Shown: positions 1 to 7,286 of the stretch, one piece after another | How positions within the stretch are numbered: the first letter of the stretch is position 1 | Layout of the letters: each line of letters opens with the position of its first letter | Origin: Pseudomonadota bacterium | GTDB lineage: Bacteria; Myxococcota_A; Polyangia; Polyangiales; JAFGIB01 | Reading direction: 5' to 3' | DNA length: 33,017 nt | Assembly: GCA_017881185.1 (NCBI GenBank) | Contig: JADGRE010000045.1 | Coordinates: 1-33,017 of the forward strand | The notes under the pieces: generated by a model | The model's database searches: none | What the model was told of the DNA's origin: nothing | Seen by the model: only the letters and a program-made list of their open reading frames with translations | Program-made: the position numbers and the translations under genes

Positions 1-120
1 TTTGGGCGTGTCTTCGCACGCTAGTTTGGGCGTGTCTTCGCACGCTAGTTTGGGCGTGTCTTCGCACGCTAGTTTGGGCGTGTCTTCGCACGCTAGTTTG
101 GGCGTGTCTTCGCACGCTGG
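1..120. repeat. Five-copy 24-bp tandem repeat of short hairpins
   Basis: Five head-to-tail copies of a 24-bp unit (1-24, 25-48, 49-72, 73-96, 97-120) are identical except for one base near the end of the last copy. Each unit carries the inverted repeat GCGTG-TCTTCG-CACGC, so the array would form five identical small hairpins in single-stranded DNA or RNA. The array touches the left edge, so its true length is unknown. It ends 26 bp before the preferred start of the propionyl-CoA synthetase gene. The period is a multiple of three; the frame of the synthetase is open through the array, but no start codon lies in it. There are no unique spacers, so it is not a CRISPR array. A binding-site array, a structured leader or slippage-prone DNA are all possible. 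Confidence 0.95.
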
Positions 121-146
121 GCTGCATGACACTGGAGAGATCGCAC

Positions 147-2045
147 ATGCCAACCCGCATCGCCGATGCGCAACGACGTTCGTTGTCCGACCCCGAGAGC
201 TTCTGGGCCGAGGCCGCCACCGCCATCCGCTGGACGCGCGCGCCCAAGCGCGTGCTCGACGACAGCCGAGCGCCGTTCTACCGCTGGTTCCCCGATGGCG
301 AGCTCAACACTTGCTACAACGCGCTCGATCTGCACGTCGACACCGGCCGCGCCGAACAGCTTGCGCTGATCTACGACAGCCCGGTCACCGGCACGCTCGA
401 GCGCTTCACCTTCCGGCAACTGCGCGATCAGGTGGCGCGCTTCGCCGGCGCACTGGCTGCACAGGGCGTGGTCAAGGGCGACCGCGTCATCCTCTACATG
501 CCGATGATCCCGGAAGCCGTGGTCGCGATGCTCGCCTGCGCACGCCTGGGCGCCGTGCACTCGGTCGTGTTCGGTGGCTTCGCCGCGCCGGAGCTCGCGA
601 CGCGTATCGACGACGCACAGCCCAAGCTCATCGTCTGCGCCTCGTGCGGCATCGAGGCCACACGCGTCATCGCCTACAAGCCGCTGCTCGACGAGGCCAT
701 CACGCTGGCCGCACACAAGCCCAAGGCCTGCATCGTGAAGCAACGCTCGCAGCTGACGGCGGCAATGGTCGCCGGCCGCGATCTCGACTGGGACGCCTGC
801 GTCGCAAGCGCCACGCCTGCCGCGTGTGTGCCAGTCGCCGCGACCGACCCACTCTACATTCTGTACACCTCGGGCACCACGGGACAGCCCAAAGGCGTCG
901 TGCGTGACAACGGTGGACACGCCGTCGCGCTCAAGTGGAGCATGCAGAACGTCTACGGCGTGCAGCCGGGCGAGGTGTTCTGGGCCGCGTCCGACGTGGG
1001 CTGGGTGGTCGGCCACAGCTACATCGTATACGGACCGCTGCTCAACGGGAACACGACGATCCTGTTCGAGGGCAAGCCCGTCGGCACACCCAACGCCGGC
1101 ACCTTCTGGCGCGTGATCGCCGACCATCGCGTGTGTACGCTGTTCACTGCGCCCACAGCGTTTCGTGCCATCAAGAAGGAAGACCCCGAAGGCAAGCTCA
1201 TCCGCGACTTCGATCTGCGCTCGCTGCGCGCGCTCTTCCTCGCGGGCGAACGCTCCGACCCGGCGACGCTGGTGTGGGCCGAGACGCAGCTCGGTGTGCC
1301 AGTGGTCGATCACTGGTGGCAGACGGAAACAGGCTGGGCGATCGTCGCCAACTGTCTGGGCATCGAGTCGCTGCCCGTGAAGCACGGCTCGCCCACGGTT
1401 GCAGTGCCGGGCTGGGACGTGCGCGTGCTCGACGAAGGCGGCCACGAAGTCCCGCGCGGCACGACGGGCGCGCTGGTCTGCAAGCTCCCGCTGCCGCCCG
1501 GCTCGCTGCTCACGCTGTGGAACGCCGACCAGCGCTACTTCGACGCCTATCTGAAAGAGTTCCCGGGCTACTACAAGACCGCAGACGCCGGCTACATCGA
1601 CGACGCCGGCTACGTGTACGTGATGGCGCGCACCGACGACATCATCAACGTCGCGGGCCATCGCTTGTCGACCGGCGCGATGGAAGAAGTGTTGGCGAGT
1701 CACCCGGACGTGGCCGAGTGCGCGGTTATCGGTGTGGCCGACGAGCTCAAGGGTGAAGTGCCGCTTGGTCTGCTCGTGCTGCGCGACGGCGCTGCGCGCA
1801 CGCCGGAGCAGGTAGTGCAAGACGTCGTGCACCGCGTGCGCGACGTGATCGGCCCCGTGGCCGCGTTCAAGCTCGCGACCGTGGTGAAGCGTTTGCCCAA
1901 GACGCGCTCGGGCAAGATCTTGCGCGGCACGATGAAGAAGATTGCGGATTCACAACCCTACAAGCAGCCCGCAACCATCGATGACCCCGCCGTGCTCGGC
2001 GAGATCGACGCCTCGCTGCGCGACGTCGGCTACGCCAAGCGCTGA
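147..2045 (+). CDS. prpE: Propionyl-CoA synthetase (PrpE/ACSS3-type acyl-CoA synthetase)
   Basis: This AMP-forming acyl-CoA ligase activates propionate (possibly acetate) with ATP and CoA in the cytoplasm. The 632-residue product matches the usual PrpE length. Visible motifs are the phosphate-binding loop YTSGTTGQPKG (240-250) followed by VVRDNGGHAVAL, which is characteristic of PrpE/ACSS3; the adenine-side motif DHWWQTETGW (388-397); and the C-terminal KTRSGKILRG, whose lysine (about K590) is the catalytic and acetylatable residue of the family. An in-frame ATG exists at 126, but ATG 147 has a GGAGAG element at 134-139 at good spacing, so 147 is preferred. It stands alone on this strand; no methylcitrate-cycle gene is adjacent. 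Propionate versus acetate preference is inferred from the motifs. Confidence 0.93.
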   Translation: MPTRIADAQRRSLSDPESFWAEAATAIRWTRAPKRVLDDSRAPFYRWFPDGELNTCYNALDLHVDTGRAEQLALIYDSPVTGTLERFTFRQLRDQVARFAGALAAQGVVKGDRVILYMPMIPEAVVAMLACARLGAVHSVVFGGFAAPELATRIDDAQPKLIVCASCGIEATRVIAYKPLLDEAITLAAHKPKACIVKQRSQLTAAMVAGRDLDWDACVASATPAACVPVAATDPLYILYTSGTTGQPKGVVRDNGGHAVALKWSMQNVYGVQPGEVFWAASDVGWVVGHSYIVYGPLLNGNTTILFEGKPVGTPNAGTFWRVIADHRVCTLFTAPTAFRAIKKEDPEGKLIRDFDLRSLRALFLAGERSDPATLVWAETQLGVPVVDHWWQTETGWAIVANCLGIESLPVKHGSPTVAVPGWDVRVLDEGGHEVPRGTTGALVCKLPLPPGSLLTLWNADQRYFDAYLKEFPGYYKTADAGYIDDAGYVYVMARTDDIINVAGHRLSTGAMEEVLASHPDVAECAVIGVADELKGEVPLGLLVLRDGAARTPEQVVQDVVHRVRDVIGPVAAFKLATVVKRLPKTRSGKILRGTMKKIADSQPYKQPATIDDPAVLGEIDASLRDVGYAKR

Positions 2046-2064
2046 ACGGCGGCACGCCACACAA

Positions 2065-2084
2065 AACCAACCATTCGGTTAGTT
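2065..2084 (-). terminator. Hairpin between convergent genes
   Basis: AACCAACC-ATTC-GGTTAGTT forms a stem of 4 + 3 bp around one mismatch with a four-base loop. It sits between the stop of prpE (2045) and the stop of the ABC ATPase (2083), overlapping the latter. Read on the minus strand the hairpin ends in GGTTGGTTTT, a short T-rich tract, so it is a weak intrinsic terminator candidate for the minus-strand pair. Confidence 0.35.
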
Positions 2085-2769
2085 AGCTTGCCAGCTTGGA
2101 CCGCTCGTCGCGGGCGAGCCGGCCGTCGGCCATGGTGAGGGTGCGGTCGCCCTGCGCTGCGAGCTGCGGATCGTGCGTGACCAGCACGACGGTGCGCCGC
2201 TCGGAGGTGGCTCCGCGCAGCAACGCCAAGATGCTCTTGCCGGTGTCGGAGTCGAGATTACCCGTGGGCTCGTCGGCCAAGAGCACGGGTGGATCCATCA
2301 TGAGCGCGCGCGCAATCGCCACGCGCTGCATCTCGCCACCCGACAACTGCTCGGGTTTGTGGTGGGCGCGCGCCGCGAGCCCGACCCGCTCGAGCAACGC
2401 TGTGGCGCGCCGCGTGACTTCCCGACCGCCCTGCCCCGACAAGCGCGCCGACAGCGCGACGTTCTCGAGCGCCGTCAGCGTGGGCAAGAGGTTGAAGAAC
2501 TGAAACACGAAGCCGATGGTGTCGCGCCGCAAGCGCGTGCGTGCGTCGTCGTCGAGCCCGTAGATGTCCCGCCCTGCCAGCAGGATGTGCCCGCTGGTCG
2601 GGTGATCGAGCGCGCCGATGAGGTTGAGCAGCGTACTCTTGCCCGAGCCGCTCGCGCCGACCACCGTCACGAACGAACCGGCCTCGATCGACACCGAGAC
2701 CTCGCGCAGCGCATGCACGGCCGCCGAGCCTTGGCCGTAGGTGCGACTGACGTTTTGCAGGACGATCAT
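2083..2769 (-). CDS. ABC transporter ATP-binding protein, LolD/MacB family
   Basis: The 228-residue product is a complete nucleotide-binding subunit. It shows Walker A GASGSGKST (38-46), Q-loop FVFQFFNLLP, signature LSGGEMQR, Walker B VLLADEPTGNLD and the H-loop VTHD. The DEPTGNLD block and short length place it in the LolD/MacB/FtsE group, which powers FtsX-like permeases in lipoprotein release, macrolide efflux or envelope work. The frame is open further upstream but runs into the preceding gene; ATG 2769 lies 16 nt after that gene's stop and starts the conserved domain directly. It is cotranscribed with the LolA-like gene upstream. No permease lies next to it in the window, so its partner must be encoded elsewhere. 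The exact substrate cannot be read from sequence. Confidence 0.92.
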   Translation of the reverse strand: MIVLQNVSRTYGQGSAAVHALREVSVSIEAGSFVTVVGASGSGKSTLLNLIGALDHPTSGHILLAGRDIYGLDDDARTRLRRDTIGFVFQFFNLLPTLTALENVALSARLSGQGGREVTRRATALLERVGLAARAHHKPEQLSGGEMQRVAIARALMMDPPVLLADEPTGNLDSDTGKSILALLRGATSERRTVVLVTHDPQLAAQGDRTLTMADGRLARDERSKLAS

Positions 2770-2785
2770 GCCCAGTGCCCGCGGC

Positions 2786-3703
2786 CTACATATGCTCGAG
2801 CGCAGCCGGGGTGAAGCTGGTGTCATCCAAGTCGTCGCGGCGCTCGATCGAGTCGATGAACATGTCGGTGGAGTGCTTGCTGAGCTGGCTCTGCATGCGC
2901 GCATCCACGACCACGGGCCGGCCGTCGATCTGCTTGACCTTGCGACTGTAGAGCGTCTTCACGAGCTTGTCTTGCTTGTCGTAGAAGCGCGTGCGCAGCG
3001 CGACGTAGTCGCTCTTGCGCACCCAGGTCATCACGCGACCATAGCTCGACGGTGCATCGGGGCGCAGCGTGGACTCGACCACCCAAGCGGCCTCACCCGA
3101 CAGCGCTTCGTCGGGCAAGCGCTTGTTGGTGGCGTAGCGCGAATCGACGCGTTGCATGTCGGAGTAGGTGAAGTCGCTGCCCATGAAGCTGCCTTCACGC
3201 TCGCGCCCCACGATGCGCCGCGTGCGCTTGAGACCCGGCAGATAGATGTATTGTTCGGAGCTTTCCTTGTCGCGCTCGATCATGAGAAACGCGGTACCAG
3301 CGATGTCTTGCGGCGACAGGAAGCGCACGACCGTCTGGAACAAGCCGTTCTTGCGGCGGCCCAGGATGTCCATGATGCGCTCGCGGGTCTGACCGTTGTC
3401 GTCATTCAGGACCATGCGCACGTGCGTGCGCGCGCCTTCCCAAGAGAACGCGTCGCTGCGCACCATGCGCTTGGCGATGTCGTCTGCGCTGGGCTCGGCG
3501 TCGGCGAGCGCGGTGGCTCCCCAGGCGAGGCAGGTGAAGCACGCCAAAGACAGCGCGGCGCGCGTGCAGCGCTGACTCGGTCTGCGTGGGCTCGGTCTGC
3601 GTGGGCTCGCTGTGCACGGTCTTGCCCGGCTGGCGCCCCGCTGCTCAGAACGGCGCGTGAGGGGCTTACCCACATGACCCACTTCGTGCTCTGAGTGCTC
3701 CAT
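2786..3703 (-). CDS. LolA-like outer membrane lipoprotein-sorting protein
   Basis: The mature region resembles the outer-membrane lipoprotein-sorting family (LolA/LolB fold), which commonly lies next to LolCDE-like ABC transporters. Visible family features are a Trp-Glu-Gly start (FSWEGARTHVRM), FLSPQDIAGTAFLMIER, YIYLPGLKRTRRI and GSFMGSDFTYSDM. A hydrophobic stretch (AALSLACFTCLAWGATALA) looks like a signal peptide cleaved before DAEPS. The start is uncertain: ATG 3703 (305 aa) is used; TTG 3757 and GTG 3682 or 3673 are also in frame and none has a strong ribosome site. All give an unusually long, Arg-rich n-region, part of it encoded by a 15-bp tandem repeat. The ABC ATPase follows 16 nt downstream, suggesting a shared role in lipid or lipoprotein traffic to the outer membrane. 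Confidence 0.82.
   Translation of the reverse strand: MEHSEHEVGHVGKPLTRRSEQRGASRARPCTASPRRPSPRRPSQRCTRAALSLACFTCLAWGATALADAEPSADDIAKRMVRSDAFSWEGARTHVRMVLNDDNGQTRERIMDILGRRKNGLFQTVVRFLSPQDIAGTAFLMIERDKESSEQYIYLPGLKRTRRIVGREREGSFMGSDFTYSDMQRVDSRYATNKRLPDEALSGEAAWVVESTLRPDAPSSYGRVMTWVRKSDYVALRTRFYDKQDKLVKTLYSRKVKQIDGRPVVVDARMQSQLSKHSTDMFIDSIERRDDLDDTSFTPAALEHM
3576..3619. repeat. 15-bp tandem repeat inside a signal-peptide n-region
   Basis: Two perfect 15-bp copies (CTCGGTCTGCGTGGG at 3576-3590 and 3591-3605) are followed by a degenerate third copy to about 3619. On the coding (minus) strand each copy encodes Pro-Arg-Arg-Pro-Ser, so the repeat lengthens the basic segment before the hydrophobic core of the LolA-like protein's signal peptide without breaking the frame. 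Confidence 0.85.
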
Positions 3704-3845
3704 CGACAATTGCTGACGCGCGTTCAGTGTTGCGGATTCACCGAGGAAACTGTGCAATTGGCCCGAGCACGTTCACCTCGGTTGACACCATTCTACACGC
3801 GCTGCTAGCAAGAGTTACGGGGAATGATGTAAGTGAGGCACGCTA
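3704..3845. promoter_or_regulatory. Divergent intergenic region with a possible -35 and a ribosome site
   Basis: This gap separates the LolA-like gene (minus) from the CrtC/AttH-prenyltransferase fusion (plus). On the plus strand TTGACA at 3782-3787 matches a sigma70-type -35 element; the best -10 candidate 18 nt further (TAGCAA, 3806-3811) is poor. The ribosome site GAGG (3835-3838) lies 7 nt before GTG 3846 and decides that start. No strong operator palindrome was seen. Confidence 0.3.
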
Positions 3846-6149
3846 GTGATTAAATTCCCAGCTGACTGGCCCGCGCTCAATACAGCCGCGCCGGTCGATC
3901 TGACGGTCCACGATCTACCCCACGCGTCATCGACCACCGAGTGGTGGTACATGAACGGGCACTGCGTCACCGAGGCTGGCCAGCGCTACTCGCTGTTCGC
4001 TGCGTTCTTCCGCAGGGAGAAGGGCCGCGATCCCAAGACGCATGAATCGCTGTACGCGCACTCGCTCACCTGGGCAATCTGCGACGTCGAAGGCGAGACC
4101 TTCCCGCACGTGTCGCGCGTAGACCAGAGCGCTGCCGAAGAAGGCTTGAAGCGCATGAACCGCGGGCTCGGCTCGAAGGACGAGCGGCTCAACCGTGCGT
4201 TGCGCGAGATCCTCGAGCGCGGCCACGTGCCCACGCCCGATCGCACCTTCGATGGCCGCGTGTTCGTGAACCAGCAGAAGCTCGAGCTCGACTACGCCGG
4301 CGACACCTTCCACAAGAATCAAGACGGCAGCTACACGCTCAAGCTCTTCGATCGCCGCCAGGCGCTCGGTTGCGAGCTCAAGTTCACGCCGAAGAAGCCC
4401 GCGACGCGACACGGCCACGACGGCGTGGTGCGCGGCTCCGACGACGAGACGATGTTCTACTACTTCATCCCGCGCTGCGAGCTGACAGGCAGCATCACGC
4501 ACCGCGGCGTGGAGCACACGCTCGCGCAAGGCCAGGGCTGGTACGATCACGAGTTCGGTTTCGGCGAGCGCGAGAACGTCGACGACGCTGCCGAAGCCAA
4601 GCTGCCTGCCGCCGAAAAGGCGCGTGTGCAGGCCGAGCGCAAGAAGCGCATCGACGAGCGGCAAGTTGGTTGGAACTGGGTCTCGGCTCAGCTCGACGAC
4701 GGCAGCGAGCTCAGTGTGTACCCCGAGGTCTACACGCACACCGGCAAGAGTGCCGGCACGCACGCCATCACCATCGGCAAAGACGGCACGCGCACGAGCT
4801 GGGAAGGCGCGAGCTTCGAGCCGCTCGAGATGTGGCAGAGCACGCAAACCTTCTTCGACTACCCCACGCGCTTTCGCTTGCAGATCCCCAAGGCGGGTCT
4901 CGATCTCGAAGTGAAGGCGGCCTTCGATGATCAAGAGTTCATCACCCTGATCTCCAAGCCTTCGTTCTGGGAAGGTCGCGTCGAGGTCAAGGGTACGCGT
5001 GAAGGCAAGCCCGTTTCGGGTCTGGGCTACGTGGAGCGCAGCGGCTTCGCGCCCTTCGACGACCTCGACGGCTTCTTCGAGCAAGTTGGCAAGACGGTGC
5101 GTCGTTCCGTCGACAGCTTCGTGCCCAAGCACCCGACCTACGAACAAGCGCGTGACCTGCTCGCGTCGAAAGACAAAGAGCATTACATGGAAGGCGTCGA
5201 CATCGAGCAGTACGCTCGCACGCACATCCATCCGATTCGCGAGATCGTCGACCGTGGCGGCAAGGGCTGGCGTTCCTACGCGGCAATCACCTGTTGCGAC
5301 ATCGTGGGCGGCGACTCACGCAACTTCGTGCAGTGGTTGGCCCTGCCCGAGCTCATGCACGTGGGCTCGCTCATCGTCGACGACGTGCAGGACAAGTCGG
5401 TCACGCGCCGCGGCGGCCCCACTGCGCACCTGATCTACGGCGAAGCCCAGGCCATCAATTCCGGCACGGCCGCGTACTTCATCGGTAATCAGCTGATCAC
5501 CAGCGACCGCATCTCGGACGCCGATCAGATCAAGATCTACGAGCTGTATTTCGACGCGTTGCGTGCCGGTCACGCCGGCCAGGCACTCGACCTCGACGGC
5601 TTCGAGAGCCTGATGCCGAGTGTGGTCGCCTCCGGCAACAGCGACCTGCTCGAAGGCCGAGTGCTGGCCGTGCATCGCCTGAAGACCGCGGCGCCCGCAG
5701 GCTGCTTGGCGCGCATGGGCGCGATCGCCGGCGGCGGTAACGATTCGCAGGTGGACGGCCTCGGCCGCTTCTTCGAAGACGTGGGTCTGGCGTTTCAGAT
5801 CGTCGACGACGTGCTCAACCTGCGCGGCTTCAAGGGCAACCTGAAGACGAAAGCCGAAGACGTGCAGCAGGGCAAGATCACGCTGCCGGTCGCCAAGGCC
5901 ATGTCGCGCTTGAATGCAAGCGATCGCCAGTGGCTCTACGAGACGTTGCGCAGCAAGCCCCAAGACATGAAGGTCGTGGAGAGCGTGGTGGAGAAGCTCG
6001 AGAGCTGTGGCGCAGTCGAGGCGTGCGCGGTGCAAGCGCGGCAGCTCGTCGAAGGCGGCTGGCTCAAGATCTCCCCGCTCATCGACGACTCACTCGCCAA
6101 GATGATGCTGCGCGCGTTCGGCTGGTACGTGCTCGAACGGCACTACTGA
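3846..6149 (+). CDS. Fusion: CrtC/AttH-like domain plus isoprenyl diphosphate synthase
   Basis: This 767-residue protein joins two enzyme-like domains. Residues 1 to about 395 look like the AttH/CrtC (carotenoid 1,2-hydratase, lipocalin-like) family: TTEWWYMNGH (31-40), GQGWYDHEFG and VGWNWVSAQLDDGSEL are its recurring blocks. Residues from about 405 form a trans-isoprenyl diphosphate synthase, which condenses IPP with allylic diphosphates: first Asp-rich motif DDVQD (512-516) followed by RRGGPT, and second motif FQIVDDVLN with DDVLN at 654-658. The final Asp of the second motif is Asn, and the flanking AHLIYGEAQAINS recalls eukaryotic-type geranylgeranyl diphosphate synthases. It starts at GTG with GAGG 7 nt upstream. 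The gene stands alone and converges on a methyltransferase gene. A role in terpenoid or carotenoid synthesis is inferred; chain length and hydratase activity are not readable. Confidence 0.88.
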   Translation: MIKFPADWPALNTAAPVDLTVHDLPHASSTTEWWYMNGHCVTEAGQRYSLFAAFFRREKGRDPKTHESLYAHSLTWAICDVEGETFPHVSRVDQSAAEEGLKRMNRGLGSKDERLNRALREILERGHVPTPDRTFDGRVFVNQQKLELDYAGDTFHKNQDGSYTLKLFDRRQALGCELKFTPKKPATRHGHDGVVRGSDDETMFYYFIPRCELTGSITHRGVEHTLAQGQGWYDHEFGFGERENVDDAAEAKLPAAEKARVQAERKKRIDERQVGWNWVSAQLDDGSELSVYPEVYTHTGKSAGTHAITIGKDGTRTSWEGASFEPLEMWQSTQTFFDYPTRFRLQIPKAGLDLEVKAAFDDQEFITLISKPSFWEGRVEVKGTREGKPVSGLGYVERSGFAPFDDLDGFFEQVGKTVRRSVDSFVPKHPTYEQARDLLASKDKEHYMEGVDIEQYARTHIHPIREIVDRGGKGWRSYAAITCCDIVGGDSRNFVQWLALPELMHVGSLIVDDVQDKSVTRRGGPTAHLIYGEAQAINSGTAAYFIGNQLITSDRISDADQIKIYELYFDALRAGHAGQALDLDGFESLMPSVVASGNSDLLEGRVLAVHRLKTAAPAGCLARMGAIAGGGNDSQVDGLGRFFEDVGLAFQIVDDVLNLRGFKGNLKTKAEDVQQGKITLPVAKAMSRLNASDRQWLYETLRSKPQDMKVVESVVEKLESCGAVEACAVQARQLVEGGWLKISPLIDDSLAKMMLRAFGWYVLERHY

Positions 6150-6152
6150 GCA

Positions 6153-6168
6153 CGCGCGCTTACGCGCG
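6153..6168. terminator. GC hairpin between convergent genes
   Basis: CGCGCG-CTTA-CGCGCG is a perfect 6-bp stem with a four-base loop. It is placed 3 nt after the stop of the fusion gene and overlaps the stop codon of the methyltransferase gene on the other strand. No T tract follows on either strand, so it could act in both directions as a weak or Rho-assisted terminator. Confidence 0.4.
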
Positions 6169-7023
6169 GTACACGGCCATGACGTCGGCTTCGGGGGCGA
6201 AGAAGTAGCCGAAGAGGCCCCAGAAGAGCGTGAGCGGGCTGAAGAGCTTCAGGCTCAAGCGGATGGGCTCGAGCGCCATGTCGACCGTGTCGTCTCCGGT
6301 GGCGAAGTAGTGCGAGAGAAAGCGCGGGTTCACGAACGGCACGAGCGTGTTCGTGTACATGGTCGGGTAGTAGCGCTCGAGCTTCCAGCCCAGGGAGTCT
6401 CCGACCGAGCACAGCATGCGCTTGCTGAAGATGTGGCGGTGGTAGGGCTGATGCAGCGTGTGCACGCGCAGCTCGGGGTGCTGCAGATCGATGGCGCTGG
6501 CGTTGGGCGTGCCCAGCGCCACGGCTCCACCAGGCTTCACCAGGCTCTGGAGGGTGTGCAGGAAGTCCCAAGGCTCGGGTACGTGCTCGAGCACGTCTTG
6601 GCTGATGATGAGGTCGTAGGGCTCGCTGAGCACGCTGCGATCGGCGAAGGCCTCGGAGTACTCATCGAAGCCGTGCGTGTTGGGGAAACCCGCTGCACGC
6701 AGGGTGTGCACGAGCGTGCCGGAGCCGCAGCCGTAGTCGAGCACGCGGTGCTCGGGCCGCAGACCTGCGGCCTGCAGGCGTGAGACCTGCTTGCGGTACA
6801 TGGCGCGCAACATCCAGTCGACCTTGCTCTCCACCAAATGGTGAAAAGGGTACTCGCGATAGTAGTACGCGAGATCGACCTCGTCGGTGGCGTGGATGCT
6901 CCCGCAACCGGGACAGCGCCAGACAGCGAATTGCTCGCTCTTGAACTTGCGAACGTTGCTGCGTATCGACGCACGCTCGACGTTGTCAGGCTGGGCTTTG
7001 CGACAGATGTTGCAGTGCGGCAT
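6160..7023 (-). CDS. SAM-dependent methyltransferase with N-terminal zinc ribbon
   Basis: The 287-residue product has a class I methyltransferase core: SAM-binding motif I VLDYGCGSG (94-102), acidic GFDEYSEAF (118-126) and motif IV-like YDLIISQDVLEHVPEP, followed by a KPGG turn. Ahead of it are two CxxC pairs (C4/C7 and C37/C40), as in methyltransferases with a zinc-ribbon N-terminus that often modify sugars or lipids. The C-terminal segment (SLKLFSPLTLFWGLFGYFFA) is hydrophobic and could touch the membrane. ATG 7023 begins directly with MPHCNIC, so the start is well supported. It is transcribed alone and convergently with the prenyltransferase fusion. A shared pathway is possible but only proximity supports it. 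The substrate is unknown. Confidence 0.85.
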   Translation of the reverse strand: MPHCNICRKAQPDNVERASIRSNVRKFKSEQFAVWRCPGCGSIHATDEVDLAYYYREYPFHHLVESKVDWMLRAMYRKQVSRLQAAGLRPEHRVLDYGCGSGTLVHTLRAAGFPNTHGFDEYSEAFADRSVLSEPYDLIISQDVLEHVPEPWDFLHTLQSLVKPGGAVALGTPNASAIDLQHPELRVHTLHQPYHRHIFSKRMLCSVGDSLGWKLERYYPTMYTNTLVPFVNPRFLSHYFATGDDTVDMALEPIRLSLKLFSPLTLFWGLFGYFFAPEADVMAVYRA

Positions 7024-7286
7024 GGGGCTCCACGCAGCTTAGATGAGCGCTGAGCGTCGTGCAGGCCAAAGCGGCGCGGGCCACGCCGGTGACGCGGGTG
7101 ACGCGGCTGGCACCAAAGATTCGCGGGCAACGGCTGCCTCGGACGTGACGGATCGGTCGCTCAGGTGCATTGATCGTTCTGGGTTGGCGTGCACACAACA
7201 GCCCACCCCGCACCTGGCCGCGCCCGAGGCGGGCGCATCCCAGCAATGGGCAGCGTATACTGGCCCGCAGAGGGTGTCGCTCGGTG
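7024..7286. promoter_or_regulatory. Divergent promoter region with a 9-bp direct repeat
   Basis: This 263-nt gap lies between the divergent methyltransferase and lipoprotein genes. GGTGACGCG occurs twice in direct tandem (7088-7096, 7097-7105), a possible regulator site. TATACT at 7256-7261 matches five of six bases of a sigma70 -10 element and would give a short leader before ATG 7287, but no -35 match is seen at 17-18 nt. AGAGGG (7269-7274) is the likely ribosome site, 12 nt before the ATG. No open frame in this gap looks real. Confidence 0.3.

Noticed and set aside
1-120. CRISPR array
   Set aside because: The 24-bp units are directly adjacent with no variable spacers, and no cas gene is in the window.
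93-1832. A 579-codon minus-strand frame opposite prpE
   Set aside because: The composition is His/Arg/Val-rich, without motifs, and prpE is clearly real on the other strand.
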